A DNA stretch of 64,000 nt from Amycolatopsis sp. 195334CR (GTDB lineage Bacteria > Actinomycetota > Actinomycetes > Mycobacteriales > Pseudonocardiaceae): NCBI RefSeq assembly GCF_017309385.1, contig NZ_JAFJMJ010000002.1:2046001-2110000 (forward strand). Direction: 5' to 3'. The translations under genes and the position numbers were made by a program. The notes under the pieces were generated by a model. It did no database searches, was not told the origin of the DNA, and worked only from the letters and a program-made list of their open reading frames with translations. Below are positions 15,527 to 22,344 of this stretch, piece after piece. Numbering within the stretch: the first letter of the stretch is position 1; every line of letters starts with the position of its first letter.

Positions 15527-16569
15527 GGCGGCCGCCGCCGACCGGGCCGCAGGTCGCCTGGTTCTGCGTGCTGGGCCTCGGCCTGCTCGTGGTGTCGATC
15601 GCGGTGGCCATCACCATCGGCCCGGCCGGGATCGGCATCGGCGAGGTCTATTCGACCGTGCTGGCCCACCTCGGCCTCGGCGAGCCGGTGCTCGCCCCGC
15701 TGCGGGACGGCATCGTCTGGCACCTGCGGCTCCCGCGGGCGCTGCTCGCGGCGGTGTGCGGGGCCGGGCTCGCGGTGTGCGGCGTGGTGATGCAGTCGCT
15801 GCTGCGCAACCCGCTGGCCGAGCCGTTCGTGCTGGGCGTGTCCTCGGGTGCGTCGACCGGCGCGGTGCTGGTGGTCGTGCTCGGTGTGGGCGGGGGCGTG
15901 ATCTCCTTGTCCGCCGGGGCTTTCGCCGGTGCCGCGGTGTCGTTCGCCGCGGTGCTGGTGCTGAGCCGCATCGTCGGTGGCAGCACCGACCGGGTGGTGC
16001 TGTCCGGGGTCGCGGCGATGCAGTTGTTCTCCGCGCTCACCTCGTTCATCGTGCTCACCGCCGCCGACGCGGAAACCACGCGCGGGGTGTTGTTCTGGCT
16101 GCTCGGCTCGTTCGCCAGTGCCTCGTGGACCGAGGTCGCGGTGTGCGCGGCGGTGCTGGCCGTGTCGCTGGCCGTCTGCTTCGGGCACGCCCGCGCGCTG
16201 GACGTGTTCGCGCTCGGGCAGGACACCGCGGCCGCGCTGGGGGTGGCGGTCGGGCGCATCCGGATCGTGCTGTTGTGCGCCACCGCGTTGCTGACCGCCG
16301 CGCTGGTCAGCTCGGTCGGCGCGGTGGGCTTCGTCGGGCTGGTGCTGCCGCACGCGGTGCGGGCGCTGACCGGGCCGGGGCACAGCCGCCTGCTGCCGGT
16401 CACCGCGGTGGCCGGGGCGGTGTTCCTGGTCTGGGTGGACACCCTGGCCCGCACCGCGCTCGACCCGCAGGAGGTGCCGGTCGGCGTGGTGACCTCGATC
16501 ATCGGCGTGCCGGCGTTCGTGGTCATCCTGTACCGGACCGCCCGGCCCCGCGAGCGGGTGGGTCAGTAG
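15523..16569 (+). CDS. FecCD/BtuC-family ABC permease
   Basis: A 348-residue membrane protein with about nine to ten hydrophobic segments. Family landmarks are LRLPRALLAAVCGAGLAVCGVVMQSLLRNPLAEPFVLGVSSGAS, the coupling-helix LGVAVGRIR and VGFVGLVLPHAVRAL. It is coupled to the binding-protein gene by a GTGA overlap and is under the same riboswitch. No ATP-binding subunit follows; the next gene is a convergent methyltransferase 4 nt away. The transporter must borrow an ATPase encoded elsewhere. Confidence 0.9.
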   Translation: MRRPPPTGPQVAWFCVLGLGLLVVSIAVAITIGPAGIGIGEVYSTVLAHLGLGEPVLAPLRDGIVWHLRLPRALLAAVCGAGLAVCGVVMQSLLRNPLAEPFVLGVSSGASTGAVLVVVLGVGGGVISLSAGAFAGAAVSFAAVLVLSRIVGGSTDRVVLSGVAAMQLFSALTSFIVLTAADAETTRGVLFWLLGSFASASWTEVAVCAAVLAVSLAVCFGHARALDVFALGQDTAAALGVAVGRIRIVLLCATALLTAALVSSVGAVGFVGLVLPHAVRALTGPGHSRLLPVTAVAGAVFLVWVDTLARTALDPQEVPVGVVTSIIGVPAFVVILYRTARPRERVGQ

Positions 16570-16573
16570 AACC

Positions 16574-17332
16574 TCAAGCACGCGCGGCGGTCACCGAGAC
16601 CGTGGTGAACCGCATGCTGAAGCCGCCGCCGAGCTCGTCGATCGCGGCGCCGACCTCGTCCAGCACCACGGCGAGCCGGTCGGGCGGCAGCTGGGTCAGC
16701 GCGCCGGTGGTGGGCAACTGGTCGAGCCATTCCGCCCGGGTGTAGTACCGGTCCCACGTGTAGCGCGCCTGCGACGGCTCGCCGAACCCGCCCGCGGCCC
16801 GGATGCCTTCGGCGGCGCGGTCGAGCATCGGCTGGTAACCGACCTTGGCCACCTGGCTGAAGTCGAACGGGTGGCCGGGATTGACGCGCTCATAGGCTTT
16901 CGCGAAGGCCGCGCCGATTTCGTCGGGTGGCAGGAACACGTGCCAGAACGCGGACAGCGTGCCGTGGGGTCGCAGCACCCGCGCCGCCTTGGCCGCGCCG
17001 GCCACCGGATCGACCCAGTGCCAGGCCTGCCCGGCGACAACCGCGTCGAACCGGCGGTCGCCGGGTTCCCAGTCCTCGAACTTCGCCACCTCCACCTCGA
17101 TCCCGGTGCGGCGGGCGAACCGGGCCATCCGCTCGTCCGGTTCGACACCGAGCACGGTGCACCCGGCGGCCTGGAGTTGGCGTGCCGCGATCCCGGTGCC
17201 GCAGCCGACGTCGAGGAGGTCGGTGCCCGGGCTGGCTTCGACGATGGCCTCGATGAGCGGGGCGGGATAACTGGGACGCGCGCGGTCGTAGCGCTCGGCG
17301 TCGACGCCGAAGGACTCGCCTATAGTGGGCAT
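16574..17332 (-). CDS. Class I SAM-dependent methyltransferase
   Basis: A 252-residue methyltransferase. Motif I is LLDVGCGTGIAA (about residue 39), the acidic ribose-binding residue lies in VLGVEPDERM, and motif IV is DAVVAGQAWHWVDP, typical of the UbiE/Methyltransf_11 group. It begins with a short segment (ERYDRARPSYP) common in these proteins. It is divergent from a TetR gene and its start codon lies inside one of two tandem operator palindromes, so the TetR protein very likely represses it. Substrate unknown; a self-resistance or detoxification role is possible. Confidence 0.9.
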   Translation of the reverse strand: MPTIGESFGVDAERYDRARPSYPAPLIEAIVEASPGTDLLDVGCGTGIAARQLQAAGCTVLGVEPDERMARFARRTGIEVEVAKFEDWEPGDRRFDAVVAGQAWHWVDPVAGAAKAARVLRPHGTLSAFWHVFLPPDEIGAAFAKAYERVNPGHPFDFSQVAKVGYQPMLDRAAEGIRAAGGFGEPSQARYTWDRYYTRAEWLDQLPTTGALTQLPPDRLAVVLDEVGAAIDELGGGFSMRFTTVSVTAARA

Positions 17333-17361
17333 GTGCCCACCCTAGTGGGCAAGTGCCCACT
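17325..17361. promoter_or_regulatory. Tandem TetR operators
   Basis: Two near-identical palindromes stand side by side: GTGGGCATGTGCCCAC (17325-17340) and AGTGGGCAAGTGCCCACT (17344-17361). Their centres are about 20 nt apart, roughly two helical turns. The first overlaps the methyltransferase start codon and the second lies 19 nt before the TetR ATG, so both genes are probably repressed together. Confidence 0.75.
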
Positions 17362-17379
17362 CGTCCACCGAGGAGACCG

Positions 17380-17961
17380 ATGCCGACCGGAGTCGCGCTG
17401 CGCGAGGTGCGGGCGCAGCTGTTCGCCGCCGCCGACCGAGTCCTGCGCCGGGACGGGCCGAGCGGGCTGACCAGCCGCGCGGTCACCGCCGAGGCAGGCT
17501 GCGCGAAGGGGGTGCTGCACCGGCACTTCGCCGACTTCGACGCCTTCCTCGCCGAGTACGTGCTCGACCGCGTGAACCGGATGGACGACCAGGCCGCCGC
17601 GTTGCGCGAGGCGGCGGGGACCGGCACCGTCGCGGACAACCTGACCGACGCGCTGATCGCGGTCTTCGGCTCGGTGGCCGTGGCGATCGTCGCGCTGATC
17701 ACCTTCCGCGACGAACTCCGGGCGCGGCTGCGGGAGACGTGGCCCGCCGGAGTCCCGGTGCTGACCGAGGCGGTGGAGATGATCAGGGACTACCTCGAAG
17801 CCGAGCGCGGGCTGGACCGGGTCGCCGGTGATCCGGACGGGCTGGCGCCCACGCTGATCGGTTCGGCGCACCTGCTCTTCGCCGACCGGACGGGCCCGGC
17901 GCCGGACCGCGCCGCCGTGCACGGGATGGTCACTTCGGTGCTGGGCCTAGGATCCGCGTAG
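17380..17961 (+). CDS. TetR-family transcriptional regulator
   Basis: A 193-residue repressor with an N-terminal helix-turn-helix (ALREVRAQLFAAADRVLRRDGPSGLTSRAVTAEAGCAKGVLHRHFADFDAFLAEYV). I chose the ATG at 17380 because AGGAGA precedes it; a GTG at 17353 in the same frame falls inside the operator palindrome and lacks a ribosome site. It is divergent from the methyltransferase gene and flanked by the tandem operators. The 32-nt gap to the acetyltransferase gene suggests that this is co-transcribed. Confidence 0.92.
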   Translation: MPTGVALREVRAQLFAAADRVLRRDGPSGLTSRAVTAEAGCAKGVLHRHFADFDAFLAEYVLDRVNRMDDQAAALREAAGTGTVADNLTDALIAVFGSVAVAIVALITFRDELRARLRETWPAGVPVLTEAVEMIRDYLEAERGLDRVAGDPDGLAPTLIGSAHLLFADRTGPAPDRAAVHGMVTSVLGLGSA

Positions 17962-17993
17962 AAGTCCGCGCGAACTTGAGGAAAGTGCCCCGC

Positions 17994-18638
17994 ATGCCGT
18001 TGCCCGATCCGAACACGCTCCACCCGATGCCCGGCCAGACGCGCGTGGTGCTGCTCAAACCGCTGGTGACCTCACCGCTGATCGAGGCCGGGGAGTTCAG
18101 CTACTACGACGATCCCGAGCACGCCACCGAGTTCGAGACGCGCAACGTGCTCTACCACTACGGTCCCGACAAGCTGGTGATCGGCCGGTTCTGCGCGTTC
18201 GGCACCGGGGTGCGGTTCATCATGAACGGCGCCAACCACCGGATGGACGGCCCGTCCACCTTCCCCTTCCCGATCATGGGCGGCTCGTGGGCCGATCACT
18301 TCGACCTGATCACCGGGCTGCCGGGGCGCGGCGACACCGTGGTGGGGCACGACGTCTGGTTCGGCAACGGCGTGACGGTGATGCCGGGTGTCCGAATCGG
18401 ACACGGCGCGATCGTCGCCTCCGGGTCGGTGGTCACCTCGGACGTGCCGGACTACGGCATCGCCGGTGGCAACCCGGCGAAGGTCATCCGCACCCGCTAC
18501 GTCCCGGAGGAGGTCGACCGGCTGCTCGCGGTCGCCTGGTGGGACTGGCCGGTCGAGCACCTCACCACGCACCTGCGCATGGTGATGTCCGGCAGCGTCG
18601 AGGAACTGGAACAGGCCGCTCCAGCGAAGCCCGAGTGA
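17994..18638 (+). CDS. Vat/CatB-type hexapeptide-repeat O-acetyltransferase
   Basis: A 214-residue left-handed beta-helix acetyltransferase. It has the xenobiotic-acetyltransferase landmarks: YHYGPDKLVIGRFCAFGTGVRFIMNGANHRMDG (with the catalytic-type His), a long insertion containing FPFPIMGGSW, and the repeats VVGHDVWFGNGVTVMPGVRIGHGAIVASGSVV ending in GIAGGNPAKVIRTRY. Relatives acetylate streptogramin A or chloramphenicol, so an antibiotic-modifying role is likely but the substrate is unproved. GAGGAAAG precedes the ATG at 17994. Confidence 0.9.
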   Translation: MPLPDPNTLHPMPGQTRVVLLKPLVTSPLIEAGEFSYYDDPEHATEFETRNVLYHYGPDKLVIGRFCAFGTGVRFIMNGANHRMDGPSTFPFPIMGGSWADHFDLITGLPGRGDTVVGHDVWFGNGVTVMPGVRIGHGAIVASGSVVTSDVPDYGIAGGNPAKVIRTRYVPEEVDRLLAVAWWDWPVEHLTTHLRMVMSGSVEELEQAAPAKPE

Positions 18639-18668
18639 TCGATCCGCGGCGGGTTCTACGATCTCGGC

Positions 18669-19577
18669 ATGCTGTTTCGCAGGTTGTCGCGGATGTCACT
18701 GGCCTTCGCCGCGGGCCTCACCCTCGCACTCACCGGAGCCGTCGAAAGCCAGGCCGCCGACGGGCAGTTGTTGTACTACAACCACTCCTACGGGGTGCTG
18801 GACCGCGAGACCGCCGACGCCATCGAGGATTCGGGTTACCTGCGCGAGTTCGCCAACTTCGAGGTGCGGACCACCACCGGTGCGGATGGGACTGTCTGGA
18901 CCGGACGGTACCTGGTGGGCCGCGAGACCTATGTGGAGCTTTTCGGCATCGGTGATCTGCCCGCCCCCGACGGGGAATCGGGTTCCGCGGGCCTGGCGGT
19001 GTCCAGCGAACGGGACGGTGACCTGGCCGAAGCGGTGGCGAACCTGCACGAGCTGGGCGTCACCGATCCGGTCGAATTCCTGCAGACGCGCGACTTCGGC
19101 GACGGCGTGCCGGTGCCGTGGTTCGACGCGGTGTTCACCACCGGCCAGTACGACAAGTTCGGCGCGTGGGGCATGGAGTACCGGCCGGAGTACTTCGCCG
19201 ATCCGCGGAGCAAGACCGAACCGGCGAGCTTCCCCGGTGACGTGGGCCGCGAGCGCTACCTGTCCGACGGTTACCGGGATCGCCTGATGCGGGACGTCAC
19301 CGCGGTCCACCTGGCGATCACCGAACGGGATCTCGGCAACACCGTGCCGTTGCTCAAAGCCGGCGGGTTCACCGTGCTGGAGGTGCCGGGCGGGGTGGTG
19401 GCCAAGGGCGGCGGCACGACCGTCCGGCTGGACGCGGTGCCGCTCGGCGAGGTGGGCCTGCGGCAGGTGGAGTTCGCGCTGAACCGGCCGGTGGCGGGGC
19501 GGGACGCCGAGCGGATCGGGCACTCGGAGCTGGTCGTCGGGCCGGGCGCGCGGGCTGTGTGGACGTTCACCCGGTAG
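18669..19577 (+). CDS. Secreted protein of unknown function (DUF5829-like)
   Basis: A 302-residue protein with a Sec signal peptide (SRMSLAFAAGLTLALTGAVESQAA). The mature part begins DGQLLYYNHSYGVLDRETADAIEDSGYLREFANFEVRTT, resembling the start of glyoxalase/dioxygenase-fold proteins, and contains AVFTTGQYDKFGAWGMEYRP and a C-terminal half with IGHSELVVGPGARAVWTF. I recall similar proteins under the label DUF5829, but this is from memory. It has no cofactor motif I can name. It is probably an extracellular or cell-wall-associated protein; role unknown. Confidence 0.65.
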   Translation: MLFRRLSRMSLAFAAGLTLALTGAVESQAADGQLLYYNHSYGVLDRETADAIEDSGYLREFANFEVRTTTGADGTVWTGRYLVGRETYVELFGIGDLPAPDGESGSAGLAVSSERDGDLAEAVANLHELGVTDPVEFLQTRDFGDGVPVPWFDAVFTTGQYDKFGAWGMEYRPEYFADPRSKTEPASFPGDVGRERYLSDGYRDRLMRDVTAVHLAITERDLGNTVPLLKAGGFTVLEVPGGVVAKGGGTTVRLDAVPLGEVGLRQVEFALNRPVAGRDAERIGHSELVVGPGARAVWTFTR

Positions 19578-19616
19578 GGCCGGAATGCCCCGGCGCGGCG
19601 GGCTGTTGTGCTGGGC

Positions 19617-20537
19617 ATGAAGGCGATCACCCAGGCCGGCTACGGCGGCCCTGACCAGCTCACCCTGTCCGAACACCCGGAACCGAAGGTCGGCCCCAGC
19701 GAGGTGCTGATCGAGGTGAAGGCCGCTGGGGTGAACCCGGTGGACTGGAAGCTGGGGGCCGGTTACCTGGACCCGATGATGGAGGTCCAGTTCCCGCTGG
19801 TGCCCGGCTGGGACGTGGCCGGGGTGGTCAGCGCGTTGGGGCCGGACGTGCCGGAGTTCGCGGTGGGGGACGAGGTGTACGGCTACGTCCGCAAGGACTC
19901 CGCGCACCTCGGTGCCTACGCCGAGCGCGTCTCGGCGAACGTGCGGATGCTCGCGCGCAAGCCGGCCGCGCTGAGCTGGACCGAGGCGGCGGGCGTGCCG
20001 CTGGCCGGGTTGACCGCGCTGCAGTCGATCGACCGGGTCTCGGTCGCGGCGGGTGACACCGTGCTGGTGCACGGCGCGGCCGGGGGAGTGGGCTCGCTCG
20101 GGGTGCAGATCGCCGTGGCGCGCGGGGCGCGGGTGATCGGCACGGCGAGCGAGCGGAACCACGAGTTCCTGCGCTCGCTCGGGGTGGAGCCGATCACCTA
20201 CGGCGACGGGCTGGCCGACCGGGTCCGGGCGCTCGCGCCCGAGGGCGTCGACGTGGTGCTGGACTTCGTGGGCGGCGGTGCCGTGCACGCTTCGGCGGAG
20301 GTGCACAAGACCCCGTCGCGGCTGGTGTCCATTGCGGACGGTGACGCGGCCGGCCTCGGCGGCCACGTCCTGTGGGCCCGCCCGGACTCGGCGCGGCTCG
20401 CGGAACTCGCGCGCCTGGCGGACGACGGGAAGCTGGCGGTGCACGTCGCGCACGAACTCCCCTTGGCGGAAGCGGCGCGGGCGTGGGAACTGAGCCAGGA
20501 GGGCCGGACGCGCGGGAAGATCGTGCTCACCGTGTGA
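19617..20537 (+). CDS. NADP-dependent quinone-oxidoreductase-like protein (zinc-free MDR family)
   Basis: A 306-residue medium-chain reductase. The N-terminal GroES-like fold begins MKAITQAGYGGPDQLTLSEHPEPKVGPSEVLIEV, and the cofactor domain carries VLVHGAAGGVGSLGVQIAVARGARVIGTAS, the AAGGVG motif of quinone reductases. The structural and catalytic zinc ligands of alcohol dehydrogenases are absent. The ATG at 19617 is used; the upstream in-frame start at 19608 adds only three residues. Likely detoxifies quinones or enones. Confidence 0.9.
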   Translation: MKAITQAGYGGPDQLTLSEHPEPKVGPSEVLIEVKAAGVNPVDWKLGAGYLDPMMEVQFPLVPGWDVAGVVSALGPDVPEFAVGDEVYGYVRKDSAHLGAYAERVSANVRMLARKPAALSWTEAAGVPLAGLTALQSIDRVSVAAGDTVLVHGAAGGVGSLGVQIAVARGARVIGTASERNHEFLRSLGVEPITYGDGLADRVRALAPEGVDVVLDFVGGGAVHASAEVHKTPSRLVSIADGDAAGLGGHVLWARPDSARLAELARLADDGKLAVHVAHELPLAEAARAWELSQEGRTRGKIVLTV

Positions 20538-20551
20538 CCTTGACCGGGGAT

Positions 20552-20604
20552 GTCACGAATGTGGCTTTCGAGACGCCAGACGTCTCGAAAGCCACATTCG
20601 TGAC
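20552..20604. repeat. Long perfect inverted repeat
   Basis: Perfect 24-nt arms (20552-20575 and 20581-20604; the left arm starts GTCACGAATGTGGCTTTCGA) with a 5-nt loop. It lies downstream of the reductase gene and upstream of the small lipoprotein gene. The core AATGTGGCTTTC is shared with the repeat at 5108-5154. Confidence 0.85.
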
Positions 20605-20673
20605 ATGGGCCGGGTGCGCGGCAGGTGCTGCCGTGCTTGACAGCGGTACTCGGGAAGCTGCGATTCTTTGTGC

Positions 20674-20973
20674 ATGAGCGCGAAGAAGCTGCCGGGGCTG
20701 TACGCGGCGCTGGTGCTCCTGCTGGCCGGGTGCTCCGACCAGCTCGAGGACCGCGGCGGTGACGAGGGCGCCGCCCCCGACTTCATCGGGGACGTGGACC
20801 ACGTCGAGGTCTATCGGAACGCGGACGCTTTTCCGAACATCGCGCGTGCCTGCGTCCAGGGGCTCGGCTTCGCCACCACGTCCACCGGCCGCGGTGAGTC
20901 GAGTGGCGGGGGACCGCTCGTCCGCGTCCCGGAGTGGGACGCCTTCTGCGCGTCGAAGCGGCCGCCCGGCTGA
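20674..20973 (+). CDS. Small lipoprotein, unknown function
   Basis: A 99-residue predicted lipoprotein: signal peptide LPGLYAALVLLLAGC with the lipobox Cys at about residue 21, then a short acidic domain with VEVYRNADAFPNIARACVQGLGFATTSTG and a late Cys (WDAFCASKR), so two exported cysteines besides the lipidated one may pair. A TTGACA box lies at about 20637. It converges with the dioxygenase gene at the cluster edge. I do not recognise a family. Confidence 0.7.
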   Translation: MSAKKLPGLYAALVLLLAGCSDQLEDRGGDEGAAPDFIGDVDHVEVYRNADAFPNIARACVQGLGFATTSTGRGESSGGGPLVRVPEWDAFCASKRPPG

Positions 20974-20990
20974 GGGCGGCCGCTCCCGGG

Positions 20991-21980
20991 TCAGTTCAGG
21001 ACGTTGCCGTTCTCCGGGCGGGAGGGGCGTGAGCGGCGCGCGTCGAGCTGGACGTAGGTTCGCTGCAGCCAGCGGTCCTGGCCGTCGTACCGGGGGCGGA
21101 AGGACGTCCGCCCGTGCACCGCGATGCGGTTGTCCACGATGGCCAGATCGCCCGGCGTGAGCACGAAGGTCCGCCGCACGTCGTCGAAGGCCTGGCGCAG
21201 TTGGTCCAGCGCGCTCGCCGCGGTCACGTCGAGCGGGTCGGTGCTGGCGAAGTCCACCCGGATGTCGGGGTCGGCCGGGTCGCCGTCGAGCACCGGGCGC
21301 GGCAGCGGCGTCTCCGCCCCTTCGAACGAGCCGGGCGCCGAGGTGACGAACCGCGGCTGGCCCAGCACCTCCCGCGTCGACTCGGACAGCAGCTCCACCG
21401 CGCACCGCACCGACGAGGTGAGCAGGCCCGCCACGTTGTCGTGGTCGTTGCGCAGGCACATCAGGATCACGTAGTCCGGGCTGTTGCGGTGGAACGCGTT
21501 CTCCGTGTGCATCTTCAACCGCACCGAACCCGCGTTGCCCTGGAAGTCCTCCTTGCCGGGCACCGGCACCACGTTCTGCACCAGCGCCCCGCCCTTCTCC
21601 TGGCGGAAGGCCACCACCTCACCGAGTTGCATGCTGGTCAGCACCAGCGCCGCCGCGGGCACCGTCGGCTCGTGCTGCACCGAGCCGGCGACGGTCGGGG
21701 TCGGCGGCAGCGCCGGCTCGTCCACCGGCAGCCCGCGGAGCAGGAGCACCCCCTCCCGCCCGGCGTCCCGGCGGAACCGGCGCACCGCGGCACCCAGCGC
21801 CGAGGGCAACCGGCTGGCCGCCTCCCGCGCCTGGTCGACCCAGCCGGGGTCGTCGATCCGGCCCGCCGGGTCGGCGAGCTCGACGGCCAGCCCCCGCACC
21901 GCGCTCCGGTCGGCTTCGGACAGCACATGCGACATCGGGACACCGGCCTCGGGTGCACGACTGTCGAGCTGCAGCGTCAT
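20991..21980 (-). CDS. Fe(II)/2-oxoglutarate dioxygenase, Asn/Arg beta-hydroxylase-like (AsnO/VioC/CAS type)
   Basis: A 329-residue clavaminate-synthase-like oxygenase. The iron ligands are the H-x-E of MHTENAFH and the distal His in VDNRIAVHGRTSF, with the 2OG-binding Arg a little later (FRPRYDG). HTENAFHRNSPDYVILMCLR closely follows the pattern of free-amino-acid hydroxylases that serve NRPS pathways (AsnO, VioC, OrfP). It probably beta-hydroxylates asparagine or another amino acid for the adjacent NRPS. The ATG at 21980 follows AAGGGA; the longer frame to 22022 lacks a ribosome site. It is divergent from the poly-Asn ORF and NRPS operon. Confidence 0.88.
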   Translation of the reverse strand: MTLQLDSRAPEAGVPMSHVLSEADRSAVRGLAVELADPAGRIDDPGWVDQAREAASRLPSALGAAVRRFRRDAGREGVLLLRGLPVDEPALPPTPTVAGSVQHEPTVPAAALVLTSMQLGEVVAFRQEKGGALVQNVVPVPGKEDFQGNAGSVRLKMHTENAFHRNSPDYVILMCLRNDHDNVAGLLTSSVRCAVELLSESTREVLGQPRFVTSAPGSFEGAETPLPRPVLDGDPADPDIRVDFASTDPLDVTAASALDQLRQAFDDVRRTFVLTPGDLAIVDNRIAVHGRTSFRPRYDGQDRWLQRTYVQLDARRSRPSRPENGNVLN

Positions 21981-22038
21981 CTGGAAATCCCTTCTGTGAC
22001 AGCACGTGCCGCCGAGCATCACCGGGCGGGCGCACCCC

Positions 22039-22103
22039 CCACATCACCCATGTGGTCACCCGCCCGCCACCCGGGGCAGGCGATAGCAACATGGGTGATG
22101 TGG
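22039..22103. promoter_or_regulatory. Inverted repeat in the divergent cluster promoter region
   Basis: CCACATCACCCATGT (22039-22053) is perfectly repeated in reverse as ACATGGGTGATGTGG (22089-22103). The left arm, extended by two bases, is itself a dyad (CCACAT-CACCC-ATGTGG). The element lies between the dioxygenase and NRPS operons and could be a regulator site for both, or another member of the palindromic element family seen in this window. Confidence 0.5.
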
Positions 22104-22206
22104 CCGCGCCGGGCCCCGGACAGGGTGGTTCGTGCCGGATGAACTCCGGTGCCAGAGCACCTCTCCCCAGATCCCCACCCCAGAGCCGAAGAGGGGGTGA
22201 GCCGCG

Positions 22207-22278
22207 ATGAACAACAACTTCACCAACGTGAACAACAACAACGTCAACAACAACAACGCGAACAACAACAACAACTGA
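22207..22278 (+). CDS. Poly-asparagine leader ORF (23 codons, 17 Asn)
   Basis: A 23-codon ORF starting MNNNFTNV and continuing as runs of four, four and five Asn separated by single Val or Ala codons, ending in TGA. All 17 Asn codons are AAC. GAGGGGGTGA stands about 8 nt before the ATG, a better ribosome site than those of most genes here. It is the first ORF of the NRPS operon, is in the same frame as the free condensation gene, and is followed after 16 nt by a perfect 26-nt palindrome. By analogy with amino-acid leader peptides (his, trp, ilv), it is likely a sensor of charged tRNA-Asn that controls the operon; that role is inferred. A secreted or functional peptide seems unlikely from composition. 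Confidence 0.6.
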   Translation: MNNNFTNVNNNNVNNNNANNNNN

Positions 22279-22294
22279 TCGGTGCCCGTGACGT

Positions 22295-22320
22295 CCCGGC
22301 CGGTGCGCGCACCGGCCGGG
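22295..22320 (+). terminator. Perfect 26-nt palindrome, attenuator candidate
   Basis: The sequence starts CCCGGCCGGTGCG and its second half is the exact reverse complement, giving a 13-nt GC-rich stem without a designed loop. It lies between the poly-Asn ORF and the likely start of the condensation protein (22345). In RNA it would form a strong hairpin that could pause or end transcription, or be held open by ribosomes on the leader. No U-run follows, so it is not a classic intrinsic terminator. Confidence 0.5.
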
Positions 22321-22344
22321 ATGGCGCACCAGGACGGATTCAGC

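Noticed and set aside
20546..20604. CRISPR repeat or tRNA-like structure at the long palindromes
   Set aside because: Each palindrome occurs once at its site without regularly spaced repeats, and no tRNA features (CCA end, T-loop) are present.
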